Shown here: positions 1-11,500 of the stretch, piece by piece
Layout of the letters: every line of letters starts with the position of its first letter
How positions within the stretch are numbered: position 1 is the stretch's first letter
The notes under the pieces: model-generated
Database searches by the model: none
Told to the model about the DNA's origin: nothing
What the model saw: only the letters and a program-made list of their open reading frames with translations
Made by a program: the position numbers and the translations under genes
From: Blasia pusilla
Taxonomy: Eukaryota > Marchantiophyta > Marchantiopsida > Blasiales
Assembly (NCBI GenBank): GCA_050084515.1
Contig: CM114273.1
Span: 34,286,001 to 34,350,000, forward strand
Length of the DNA stretch: 64,000 nucleotides
Reading direction: 5' to 3'

Positions 1-2270
1 AGAACTTTTAGAAAGAAAAAATTAATAAAGGTTAGTAAGGGTTTTAAGAAGGGTTTCAGGTTAATTTTGCGAATAAACTCAAGGAAAATTTATCTAATTT
101 GAAAATATGGTACCAAAATTATTTTTACCATATTATCCTACTGGATCACATTTTAAAAAAGCGAATAGACATACACGTATCCGGTAAAAAACGGACGGAC
201 TAAAAGAAAGAGTCGGAGCAATAGAGTGAATCCAACATCACTACTTGCGAACTCAGACAGAACTTTGAGGTGACCTTTCGCGCAGTTATTTTGACCTGAC
301 GTAAGAAAATCCCCCCTAGATCTAGTTATTATGTTTCGCTCTTCTTCGTCTTTACGCTCATACCCACGGATCGACGATATCTAGAGTCTAGACGACGGAT
401 TCTAGACATACATTCAATTATTTTCCCGGGGGCTTGTCCATTGACTCCATACTGGGTTGCACTCATTACACTGGTTTTCGCGCGTGCAATCTATGTGCGC
501 AGTCATAATCCGGGGAGTTCTTACGAGAACCGGTACATTGCGGGTGTTTCATAGCCTGGCTCGGTAAATTTGGATTTCCAGCCGGTTTTTCTGATACTTG
601 GACAAAGAAAGCCCCTAAACCCCGGATCTCCCCCTTCATTGCATACGCAGTATAGTCGTACAACGTCGCCAACGACTTATCATTAGCATGTTTCCGGAGA
701 TCCTGGGGGGTTTAGAGTGAACCTGGTCGGCACCTTTTTACTTTCCAGTTCTGGCTACGGCCCGTAACGGCCGGGCGATAAAGCTTTGCTTCTCGCAATG
801 AAGCTGTCGGCATTTGAAGTGTCGCCTTTCGTACGTGGTACAGTGGCTTTCCGGCAGCTGACGGGTCCACTTCTTCCCACGCCGGAGATACCCGGAACCC
901 CGCCAGTGGTATGTACCTGCCGTGAATTAACCTTTTCCCCGGCCATTTCTCCATAAATCTCACTGCCCGTATTTCCTGGTTTGGTTTCCCGCTTCCCGGG
1001 AAATCACATGTGTTACTGTGTACATGACTCTCAGCAATGGCCGGGAAGATGGAGGGCAGGCAGAGGATAGATGATGTAAATTTGGGAAAGACTTTCCCTG
1101 CCCGCTCATCAGGACCGAATGCTAAACATTCGGTCTAGATGAGCCATTAAATTCAAACTATAAGACACGGTGGAAGGTGCCGAAGTTTGAAAGCGGTCTT
1201 TTCTTAGATTAGGAGCTTTTTTCCCAGCACTCCTAGTTTGTGTAGTCTACTTTCCTTGAAGTGCGGGCAACACCGCCACATTTGAGAGGTTTAGAAGATT
1301 TGAGTGTTCATCATTACATTTTGTTGAGACTGAAGCAATAACCATTCTCGCATGAGTTTCTTAGGTCACTAGTTATTTTGGGGGAGTGAATTCGTTTTGG
1401 GTTAGTTAATGGAGGGGGGCAGTGAGTAATATGTTTTTGGGAAGTTATACCCTTACCTTGAGGGGATAGTCAAGTAAATTTTCAAACGAGGCCCAAAAGG
1501 GAAATGGGGTAGAAAATTTCAATTTACAAAATAATTAAAGAGGGTTGGGAGAGGGGGTACTAACCACTACAATCACTCTGACCACATAGCCACTTCTATG
1601 AATTGCTACCATGGCCCCTTACTTGATAATGGCCACAATAGTATTATGGGAGATATTTTAGTGGCTTCTCACCTCCATATTTGGATTTTATAGATGAATG
1701 CTTAGTCTAATCATTAGAGTGATTAGTGATGTACTATCATCATCTCTATATGCTAGTAATTTTAAGAATTAAGAAAATATTTTCTTGCTTCCCATGTTAC
1801 CATAAGGATTTTTGTTTACCATATGGTATTCAAAGAAGTGTTTACACATCAAAATTTGGTTTGTGAAGATATAAAAATGAAAAAGATGTTTGTAGCGATA
1901 TGTGGACGCGCAAAAGCGTCTATTTGATGTCATAAATTTTAGATCCCAACAAAAAATAGCAAAGCAATGCCTAAATCTATATTATTATTGGAGAGTGTCT
2001 TAAGTTTGCAAACTCCTCTCCTCTTGACATTTTTAGCCAAAGAGGAGCTAAAAATCAATTGCCCTTTAAGCTAATAGGACCACTCGAAATTGAATTACAA
2101 TGACCCTTGAGTTTTTGAGAGCTAATCATAGGAGATATTGCATTGGCTTAGGCTAGTTTTTGTAGATTGGAGAGTTCAAGATTTTGAATTGTCACTAATT
2201 ATGAGACTTTTGCTATTACAAGTTTGGAAATACTATGGACAAAAAAGCTAGGAATGCATTGCAACATCCT
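1..2270. other. Unassigned region, no gene recognised
   Basis: I see no protein family, RNA gene or intact transposon here. Base composition shifts from GC-richer (about 430-1100) to AT-rich. Short open frames on both strands between 466 and 963 have no recognisable domain. A small hairpin is present at 1113-1135 (arms GACCGAATG and CATTCGGTC, 5-base loop). Confidence 0.5.
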
Positions 2271-2279
2271 CCCCTCTTC

Positions 2280-2600
2280 TAGTATACACTTTCCCACTGA
2301 AAAAAGTACACCCTCCCTCTATTTTGTGGTAGAAAGAATTAAGTAATGCAAAAGACCGAAATTTCAAACTCAGATTTTAACACTTCCTTCATTTCCTCTA
2401 TTTTCGTATTGCAATCTTCCATTATGATGAGATCATCCACATAAAGGAAAATCAACATACTTATCCCATTTTGGAAAAACACATAAATTTTTTATGATGG
2501 ATTTTAGGATAGATACTTATATTAGAACTTGATGGTTGAGATATATACACCTTCTCCCTTTGCTTGAAAATGAAAAATTCAGATGGTACTGGTATATAAG
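2280..2600 (-). pseudogene. Ty1/copia reverse transcriptase remnant (catalytic YVDD region)
   Basis: Read on the minus strand, this stretch encodes MLIFLYVDDLIIM followed by a lysine/glutamate-rich helix ending LKSEFEIS. That is the copia-type reverse transcriptase catalytic block (YVDD) and the segment after it. Just upstream on the same strand, the motif EKVYISQP matches the copia EEVY..QP motif, but the spacing between the two is much shorter than usual, so part of the palm is deleted. A stop follows SVFCIT and the frame breaks. It probably belonged to the same element as the RT N-terminal piece at 4070-4400, now separated by gypsy sequence. Family assignment is fairly sure; boundaries are approximate. 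Confidence 0.7.
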
Positions 2601-3620
2601 CCAATATCTTGTTTGTCATGTGTATACATATTGTTACACAATCCACATCATTGGTCACATCTACACACCACACAATACGGGTCAATCCACCCATAAGAAA
2701 AATACACTCACACATATACATCGAGACCACACAACTGCCCTCCAGGTGGCAGTTGGATCCTCCTAACTCCAAATAGTTATGATCGACTATCCGCTACAAG
2801 AATTTCCTCTGCATGGGTAATCCTCCTCCATAATTCGCCTGGTGAAATAACACCACTTGTGAATATTTCCTGCATCCTCACTGTAAAATGATATGGTCGA
2901 CTACCACTACCCCATAAACTACACTGGTAAATGGCTCACCCGTCCATCACTTGATCGCCATCATGGCCGATAAGAAACTATTTCCTCCCCAAAATCTAGG
3001 ATGAAACAAGGGGTGCAACATTGTATTACCTACTAATATATCATATGACTTTGGCGGTGTCATAATGGCCCGAGTGTGCATCATCGCATCACATGCTCTC
3101 TCTGGAGTCTAACAACTAACTCATGTCGAGTGATGTACTACGTGGGTGATATGCCCCCAATAGAGGTATGTATCTAAAAGGGACGAGACTTAATGATACC
3201 TTTCCGTAACCCCAATGCCAAACACACCGCCTTCCCTAACATCAAGGGTTAAGCTCCCAAATTAAGTAAGATACACTACGGATGATACCCTATACCTATC
3301 AAACTAACTAAGGAGAACACTCCAACTAAGTGGAGGACATATCGAGCACATGTTTTGAGGAAAGATCCACCATCTCATCAACAATCACCTCCAAACGAGA
3401 GGCAGTTACCTCTCCACGCTCACACAACGTGGCGGTCATCTTAAAAACGTTTACTGGTCCAACTCTTACCATCCCCAACTCCATAGTGGAAAATAAAGGA
3501 GTATGGCTCATCCTAATGGTCATCTCCAACATCGTGGTCGACATTGGCTCCCCTTGATCCGGCGTAAAATCAGAGTAAAAATGGCTCATCCGACGTAAAA
3601 CTCCACTCCTAAATCTACAT
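2600..3620 (-). mobile_element. Fragment of the methyltransferase-carrying gypsy family (protease region and 3' noncoding)
   Basis: Two parts align by eye with element 1. The stretch at about 3110-3290, with the phrase for 'aacatcaagggttaagctcc', matches element 1 around 31800-31945. The stretch at 3330-3560 matches element 1 around 32120-32350 (minus-strand peptide TLCERGEVTASRLEVI against SLCERGVGVPASRLEV). The stretch at about 2615-2780 resembles the 3' noncoding sequence next to the LTR of element 1 (27300-27470). The parts are not in element order, so this is a rearranged, internally deleted copy. It appears to interrupt a copia remnant (2280-2600 and 4070-4400). No open frame survives. 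Confidence 0.6.
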
Positions 3621-4060
3621 CAAGATTTTGAGCCACATTCACTGTCCGTTGTGAGGGAATCCGGAGGCTAGCAGCCTAGTTCCTACATTCATAAGAAAGA
3701 GAGGTGCTCCTAGGGCCCAACACGATGAATATGGCTTGAGAAAGCCATCTTCCTCCTTTTTATAGTCTTGGAAAGAGCTAGAAGGCTCTTCCCTTAAAAA
3801 TAGCCATCTCATTGGTAACTTGCGTGCACAAGTTATCAACCCTTGACTTAGTCTACGTGTCACCTGACTGATTAAGATCAGAATAGGGAAATCGTTAGTA
3901 ACAATGTTCACGACGTAACATGCATGTCGCCAACCTCATCCGACATCTTTGGATGAAGCTACACCGGAACAACCCGCTGGCCCTTTAGTATGTTGCCGAC
4001 GTGGTAGAACTCTACTTTTTGATTAATTAAGATATGACATATTCTTGCCATAAATAAAAA
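3621..4060. other. Unassigned sequence between transposon fragments
   Basis: No family is recognised. A minus-strand frame at 3639-3911 has no domain I know. A tttttatag string near 3760 could be a TATA-like element of a decayed LTR, but I cannot support that further. Confidence 0.3.
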
Positions 4061-4069
4061 ACTTCAAAT

Positions 4070-4400
4070 GATTTACATCCTTGTAGTAGGAGCAAAATCT
4101 CATATCAATGAAAACCTCTAATCTGCTAAGATCCTTATGCAACCAAACCTTACTTTGAGTTTATCCATCAAATTTTCCAACTTGTACTTGGTCTTTTACA
4201 CTCACTTTGTACAAATTATATTCATGTCCTTTGGCTTCTTAACCAAAATCAAAGTTTGATTTCTTTGAATAATGTCCATCTCCATCTATATGACCTTTTT
4301 CCACTTAGAATCCATAAGAGCTTTATCCAAGCACGTTGGTTCTTCCACCTTCAAGATCTTTTTCATTAAGGCTTTGTTAATGAGATGTGCAAATGATTTA
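4070..4400 (-). pseudogene. Ty1/copia reverse transcriptase remnant (N-terminal part)
   Basis: Minus-strand translation gives EPTCLDKALMDSKWKKVI, stop, then NQTLILVKKPKDMN, a changed tryptophan position, KTKYKLE, and a terminal FAPTTR. These follow, in order, the copia RT landmarks EP..Y.EA..D..W..AM, NQTW.LV..P, WVYK.K and FAPV.R. Several stops (TAG, TAA, TGA) interrupt it. It is the upstream part of a copia polymerase whose catalytic part lies about 1.6 kb further along the minus strand at 2280-2600. The gap is filled by gypsy-type sequence, which implies nested insertion. Confidence 0.7.
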
Positions 4401-4554
4401 TTCAACATCCATTTTTATTGTGCATGAATGTTTATACTCTATCACCAAGAAGAAGAATTTGGTAATAAGTACAATGAGAAATTTGCTCTTCCACTACGGT
4501 TATCGTACCCTAAGTGGATAAAGCAACTCTAATAAGGGTGCAACTTTCCGTATT

Positions 4555-4790
4555 CATTCATTCACTCATTGATTGATGCGTCCTCTGATTTCTCGCATGC
4601 CCGCTGTCTTGCGACTCCTTTAGTCTTTGGGAAGGGAGGGGATGGCGCGAACGAAGCTCCTCGCGGAGGGACGACAACTCCAAAATTAGAGCAAGCAGAC
4701 ACATGGGACGGAACCAGACAGAGCGATTCCGCGTCACCGTGCATGCGGCGCGGACATGGAAGGTATCCACCTTCTCTCTGGTATTCACTC
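4555..4790. other. GC-rich island of unknown origin
   Basis: About 230 bp of clearly GC-richer sequence sits inside AT-rich copia debris. Frames are open on both strands, but none has a recognisable domain. Composition unlike both flanks suggests a separate insertion or captured fragment. I find no clear terminal repeats. Confidence 0.3.
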
Positions 4791-4799
4791 TTAGATAAA

Positions 4800-4935
4800 G
4801 TGTTATCTTGGAAAAATACCAAAACCCCTCAAATTTTGTTGAAGGTGATCTCCACTCAAAGCTTTGGTTAAGATAACTACATGGTTATTCTATGTTGGGT
4901 AGTAGACTAACTTCAAAATCTCTCTCTTGATTAGT
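4800..4935 (-). pseudogene. Possible Ty1/copia RNase H C-terminal remnant
   Basis: Minus-strand reading gives LKLVYYPT, a stop, NNHVVILTKALSGDH, resembling the copia RNase H ending (..YCPT..QVADIFTKAL..). The order is wrong for it to be downstream of the RT piece at 4070-4400 on the same strand, so it is either a different copy or rearranged. Short and interrupted; moderate to low confidence. Confidence 0.4.
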
Positions 4936-5079
4936 TTATAAAAATTGATAATTCACACCATATTTTAATAGCACTTTGTAGACTAAGTGCTTCTTCTATC
5001 TCTTCAATCCATCATAATGGAGTAATCAAGCAACACGTGGAAGAGATGCTAGGTTTTGCACTATTTAGTATCATCATCA

Positions 5080-6085
5080 CCTTGCCCAGAGATTTGATTT
5101 TAGGGTCACGTCAATGTACAAGATACATCTATGATCAATATCCCTATGGAGAGGAGTCTCATTAACATGGAGGAAATATGTCTTTTTGGGGCTCAAGCAA
5201 GGACCTTTGACCATTAGAAGATTAGCATATCCAAATAGGTTGGAGTGAGACCTCTAGAGCAAATAGAGACGGTTTGGAGGAGCTCAAGGTAGTAGGGATT
5301 TTTTTATTGTATCTTTGGACATCACATCAATTTTGTGGTATACTAAACAGGAGCTAGGGTATAAGAATGTTTGATCTCTTTAAAGGGATTTATATTGGGT
5401 TGGCTGATATGTGCGGGTACAACAATATTTTTATATATAGCATAATAAGGTTGCTTGGCTCATATGTTGGAGCAAAGAGTGCATATGTAACAATATTTTA
5501 TATGTAGCATAATAAAGTTATAAGATAGCTATCACTCTGATATATTGCAAATTTATAACTATATTTTCTAGACTTGTTATCAAGATCCATCATGCAAGGT
5601 TACCAAGGTTCCATACCAAAGGACATTCCTTGCTAGAGAATATCAAGCAATGAGGTGGTTGTGTGGGTGATACTCGAATAAGGTTGTTTAGGGAGATGGT
5701 AAGGATCTTGGGATATTTATAAGAGCATTAGTTTAAATCTGTAGTTTACATTGAGAAGAAAAGATAAAAGTCTAGTTTTTGGAAAATTCTCAAACACGAG
5801 TGTACATTAAGTTTGAATATGGATCAATCCGACAAAAGTTTTGGAAATAAAAAATATCGGATCATGAGCATATTATATCTAACTCTATTGGACTAACTTG
5901 ATGTCACACAATATTTTAAGGAGGGTTTTTGCAAGAGTGAAGAGCCTCTCCAATTTGTTGGTTGATTTCATTTTGGATCCTAGACATCCATCAAAGAAAT
6001 AGAGCAATGAGGCACAATGATTGATATTCGTTGATGGTATTCAATAGGGTTGGCATACCATATGCAATGCTCCCCCCAACCTATT
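5080..6085 (+). pseudogene. Degenerate cytosine-5 DNA methyltransferase segment of the gypsy family (third copy)
   Basis: This plus-strand stretch aligns by eye, in order, with the protease tail and methyltransferase of elements 1 and 2. The end of the protease region is at 5090-5200 (gatttgatt, then ctatggagagg). Motif I is at about 5373-5410, reading as a decayed V.DLF.GI..GLA followed by CGYNNIFIYS (AG.RVQRYLYM in element 2). The WEM-type segment after the PCQ motif is at 5680-5760. Sequence upstream of and into the target-recognition region is at 5900-6085 (tggatcctagacatccatcaa against tagatccagatcatcaatca). The PCQ motif itself seems lost in a small deletion near 5650. It is much more AT-rich than the other copies, so it is an older insertion. 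It lies in reverse orientation to the gag-pro and LTR at 6160-7493. Confidence 0.65.
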
Positions 6086-6159
6086 ATGCTTAATGTAAGG
6101 AAATATGGTTGATATGGCCATCATGTGACTATCATCTCGGCATATAGGACACTATCTCC

Positions 6160-6800
6160 TCTCAATAATCTACAGAAAAATCCCCATTGAGTACAACATT
6201 GCTCTTTCAATCAAGATGTCATAGGGCTCTATATCAATTACTATAGCCTTGACTCATACCACATTCTTGTCAATTAAATGTCCCAATCAAAACCTCACAA
6301 TGATCTCATATTAAATGATAAAGTATATTGTATTGGACCCATCTAGAGACATCTATAGCTTGAATGGGCAATGCTTAATATCCGCCCATGTTAGGCCCAA
6401 GCATGTGAATATCATTTTTCCAAACATCAAGGGTTACGCTTTTGAGTCCAATTAGACACATTATGGATAGTACAATTCATCACTCTTGGATCCAATTCTA
6501 TGGCTATTCCACATAGTTCAACAAGGGTTTCCTTTAGCTAGATAGCCCCGCATATCCAACTAAGATCATCTATATCCCTAGTTATTCTATAAAGGTCAAT
6601 GCCACAAATGAAACATCCAATAACCTCTATGCCATCATTGCAATCTACTATTGCAAGCTATCTATTTGAGCAATCTTCCTATCATCACGCACGAAGTTTC
6701 CCTCGATTGGTTGAGTTGGCATACTTCTATCTCCTCCACGTGCTTATCTACCTCTTGTATGGATTCATCCAACTCCTTGTCCACCAAAGGGACCATCTAT
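6160..6800 (-). pseudogene. Degenerate gag-protease segment of the same gypsy family
   Basis: On the minus strand this aligns with element 1. Positions 6175-6330 match 31670-31780 (ccccattg.gta.aacattgctc). Positions 6400-6440 match the 'aacatcaagggtt' block near 31925. Positions 6556-6645 match 32562-32640 (catccaacta.gatc, ending in the aatgcca repeats). It encoded the region around the aspartic protease. No long frame remains. Together with the LTR at about 6970-7493 it marks the 5' half of a third element. Confidence 0.6.
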
Positions 6801-6967
6801 TATAAGATGTTTAGCCCCACCTAGATCTAGACCTCCAACATTATTTCGGACCCTTCCTGATATTGAAGTAAGACTTAGCTCATGGTGTAAGCTAAAAATC
6901 CTAGTTGTATATGACAATACCACTAATAGTGAACACATAAAAATACTCTTGGTAGAGCCATATACTC

Positions 6968-7493
6968 CATCTATGATGGGCTCTACCACATGAAGTATTT
7001 CAAATGATCTCTCTTTGTGAATGAAATGATATCAAATCTCTTATACACATTCCATGTCTTGTTTATGTCAAAAAAAAACCAATATATTAATCAGAGGTTA
7101 ATTATAACTTTTCCGTCTCTTGAAAATAATTAAAAGAAGAAGATAAACTCCCAAACTCTCTCCTTTTGGGTACATCTCTTCCCTCTTCCAACCCTCTCTC
7201 CTTGGCAACTTGTGGATCCATGTTATCTTCTTGGCTCTTCTCTTGCAATAGGGGATAATGTGCTACTATCCCACAATGGAAATTTTACTATGCTAATTTA
7301 ATTATCTCATGACCAAAACTTACCCAAAATAGCAAGTTTGTCAATATGAATGTTAATGAGTCCAAAATAAGGGAAACTTCTTTTGGAGGTTACCCTAGTA
7401 TTCCAAAGGTCTTCCTTAACCTGATGAGTTTGTACTCCAACCTCTTTGAAGGCATTCTACTAATACTCTCAACTCATTCTAAAAGATATCACA
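6968..7493 (-). repeat. Diverged LTR of the methyltransferase-carrying gypsy family (minus orientation)
   Basis: The whole stretch follows the element 1 5' LTR (35555-36112) when read in the same direction. Shared landmarks are: accacatgaag near 6985, ctctctttgtgaat, ttatacacattcca, cttgtttatgtcaaa, ccttggcaac, cttcttggctct, acttacccaaaatag and a terminal gatatcaca at about 7485-7493. Read on the minus strand, the LTR therefore begins TGTGATATC, comparable to TGTCATATT in element 1. It lies upstream of the gag-pro fragment at 6160-6800 in the expected 5' position. Confidence 0.65.
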
Positions 7494-8560
7494 AAAGAAA
7501 GATCAATATTATGATCCAAGATGGCCTTATGCCTTTCTTATAAGACTTGAAAGTAATAACCCTAACATCATAAATTGCATTTCCTAAGTAATTTTTATGT
7601 AGGAATGGAGGGTTCTTCTATATGGTATTTAATATGTCTAAGATGTTGGGGATTTCTTATTCACGAAGTCGAGGACATTGTAAGTAAGATCTTCACCAAA
7701 CTACTTACTATTTGGTAAGAGATGAAATGCCATATGTGACTCATCTTGTAGTATTTTCAATTGGAAGAGAAAAGAAAAACTTGGTTTACCTTTAAAAAAA
7801 AACCTCTTCATTGAGTGAATATGATTTTTGATCACTAGATTTTTTTTTCCGCTAAGAGTTAAGTAATGGTACTAGACTATATAATCCAATCCTTGGTCTC
7901 ATTTTGAAGTGAAAGTATTTACCCTTACATATTTCTTTGGATTCTTTCCTCAAACACATACTTAGAATTGCTTGAGAAACATCAACTTGCCCCAATATGA
8001 TAATAACGTTGGGTTAAATAAGCACACAGAGAAATAAGGTTATTATTCTTCAATATACTAATTTTTGGCAATCATCTATGTTAATAATCTTCGTCCCGTC
8101 TTTAATCTTTTAATTTCTTCATTTTCATTTTAATTTACATTTGATTGAAAAATAAGTATCTACTTTTAAACTACTTTACTTCTTAGGATATTCCAAAACT
8201 TTACCTCTTAATTTGCTTACATAGCAAAACGAATCTCTTACCCACAACTATTCCAATTTTATTGTCAACTAAAGACACTCCCATGTGCATGTGCATCTTA
8301 AAGTTTTAGGAAGTAGCCCTTCATCAGTCGTGACCACGTAGAGTCATAGTGGAATCGTTGTGTCTTACAATTCCAATCATGAGCATCACATGTACTATCC
8401 TTCCCTATATCGATAAATGAGCATCACATGTACAATCCTTCGCTATTCTATAATTAATGTAAGTCATAGAACTTATTCGTATTCTCTTTAATATCCATGA
8501 CCATATTTCACGGTATCTTAATGTAGCGGTCAACGCGTGGGCATCCCGCATGGATAGACA
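7494..8560. other. AT-rich region, nothing recognised
   Basis: No family, RNA gene or long frame is seen. A short direct duplication, ATGAGCATCACATGTAC, occurs at about 8380 and again about 39 bases later. Confidence 0.45.
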
Positions 8561-8566
8561 CAATAA

Positions 8567-11500
8567 GTGAGCAGATATGACTTAGGATATACAAATAGGG
8601 GGAAACTCAATGCAAAGAATTGTGAGAGTAAGTCTCCACAGAGTGTGGGGCTATATGCGGGACAGTGGAATGAATGCCCGACAGTCGAATGGAGATATGT
8701 TGAGTTTGCTCTTTCTGAGCAACGAGCAAAATATCACAAGCCCTCAAGATCAGTGACTTCTATGGACGATCGGAGCTGGGCTATAACACACCGTTCGGAT
8801 TGTCAAATACGATTGTTTGGGTGCAACGCTAACTTCGATCTCAGACGGTGTTACAAAGTTCATAATGGTGATCGCAGTTCTACTCCTTCCAGCTCCTCCT
8901 GCATTACTTCACCTTGTCACAACGCGGCTGCTTCTAGTTGCTTACTGCTGATCGACGATTACGAAAGGTGTATATATATCGGGTTCCACGAGTTAGTTGG
9001 AATTCGTGTGAATAATAGGCTCCATGCACGTAACGTGAGGACTACCTATGCCCTTACTTGTCCATGACATGCACGACAGAACATAAAACTCAATCAGAAT
9101 AACATAATTTTCTGCTCCCATTCGGTAACAGGCTGCACTGCGGACGCTCGAAGACGGATGGGGAGCACGGAAGCGCTGCAGATAGGGGTATGTTACACAT
9201 TTCCTCCGATGAATATGTCAATCCGTTCCAAATTTTTGGAACGGATTGCCTTTCTATATTTTGCCTTTCTGTAAGGCGTGGGTTATAGTTTTCAGCTACC
9301 AGGAGATGTAACTACGCGAGTCTCTGACTATCTTTCCGGATTTAAAAAATATGTGATTGAATTGCAATTAGTCCACGGATTACAAGCTGTTGAGGATTGT
9401 GTAGGTGGATATCTGTCCCCTGGTTGCAACCTCCATAGTAGTTTCTTCACTATACTTCTCACCTTAGGAAAGAATATTCAAGTACTTTATTCAGCTGGTC
9501 TGCTGCTGAGATTTCAAACTATTACATGACGCCTTCAGATCTCTCCCACTCTCACATCTGACACTGAATGTGAGCGAGGTTACATTATGTATGCGAGCTC
9601 AGAAATCCTGCCATTGGATGACTGATTTCACTTGAAGAAGTGGCACTCCGATCTAGAATTCTAGGAACTGCTAGTAGGCAACTCGAGGTTCACTACACTC
9701 GGGGCTAAGACATGTATAGAGAGTCGCAAATTCTCAGAGAGAATGAAGATCTTAGGAGAGTTGAAATTTCATAGAACAGGATTTTTAAGAGCAGAATGAT
9801 CACGGTTACCGTATCGGGGTTTCCTTCTGACACATTGATGAGTTTAAGCTGATCTTTTAGGGTTTTGCTTTCGAAATCCATGGTAGTTCGCTTTGAATAG
9901 CTTAAAATGTGGGGCTAAAATACTCCTGCCCTCAAGTAATAACCGTTTTTTTGGTTTTTAGTCTTATTCTTGAACTAATTCAAAGGAGATCGGAGAGAAG
10001 CCTAGTGACTAGTCATGAACCTCAACGATCAAGTGAAGTGGACGTGGACGGAGACGGACAGAGTCCATCATCGAGCGCTTCCTCCTCGGAAAGCTCTCTG
10101 ACTGAATCATCGCAAGTAGGATTCTCGAGGATTTCGTCCTAGCTTCTTCTATCAAAATTCTTCCATAATACCCTACAAAGATCGATTTCTGTACTAGTAT
10201 CTACGAGGCTCTCGTTGGATAGACTAGGAACACTATCCCACGAAGCGGGACTAGCCTTACGGCTGCATCCAAGCGAGAGTCATCCTGGAGCCGGCATTCT
10301 GCGTGGACCCAAACGTTCTATTCCGTCCTTCATAGCCGGATCCTATGGACGCCAGGTAGCCGAAAAAGTTCAGCGTCAAATCATCTCTCATATTTTGGAA
10401 ATGTTTGGTTGCGTTAGGAAAGTGAGTCCCAGGCGATTTCAGATCTGCGACTTGTGCACGGCCCATCGGCGGACGGCGAATGCCCTCTGCGCGAACGGTC
10501 TTCTTCAATGGCAGTTTCCCGAGAATAATCTGTCGCCGGTGCATAGGAGCTTTGTGCTTTCTCAACATCTCTCATGCTGTCCCTCGGTATCATATCATTC
10601 CAGGGTGATCCAATCTGGGGGTTAGAGATGGGGAGGAGCCTGAAACGTGGACGTCCTGTGATTTTCTGTGAGTGATGGTACCCTACACTTCGAAAACGAG
10701 GAACTAGCAAGAAGAGACGTTACGTATCGGCGCGTCTACAAACTGCGGGATTTTTTTAAGTATTAATTGGGATTAGTGGTACATTACTTAATCGAGATAG
10801 GTGTAATTTTGATCTTAAGATACGCGCGTGTACCAGTCTTGCTGAAGGAGATATAGATTGCATTCAATTTAGCTTCGAACTCCGAAAGCCAAGGAGGTCT
10901 TCTAGATCTCAGGACACAACGCCCCCCCAAGCGCCTGGCTCTAACGTGCCATGATTGTTTTTCCTTTTTCCTTCACGTACGCTACCCTTTCAGATCAATC
11001 ATTCAAACACCGACTTTCTGTTTTCTTCTCCGGGGCAAGAAAAGGAGATCAGACGGAATCGGAGGTTGCTAATCATCTGGGCAGCGATCTGACTCAGACT
11101 ACACCGCAGGAATCAGGACAGCTTGAACCCAGGATGGGGAATCCAATGTTGATTTTTCGGCATGAGAAACCCTTCCAGGAAATTAACGAAGACTAGCTCT
11201 GTCTGTGGTAAAGGTGCCATTATGTAACTCTGTGATTTTTCCTTAGCAGCAGGCACTGATCTCGTAAGTCGAGTGTAACCTGGCTCACACCTATCCGTAA
11301 GTTGTGAAGTGGGGCCATCCATAACTATTTTGGAAAAATATTTATTACGAGAGAGTAGCTGATTTACTCGCTTGTAAATGATCAGCACAAGGGAAACGAA
11401 AGGTGAGTAGTTCTGGATAGCACAAAGTGTGGTGATCAGCTGCCCTCGTATGGTGTGTGCAATCGAAGCTTCCAATTGGGGAACGGATATTCATCAAGTA

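Noticed and set aside
1113-1135. 9-bp hairpin GACCGAATG/CATTCGGTC
   Set aside because: Short arms; such hairpins are expected by chance in a window of this size and there is no nearby gene for it to terminate.
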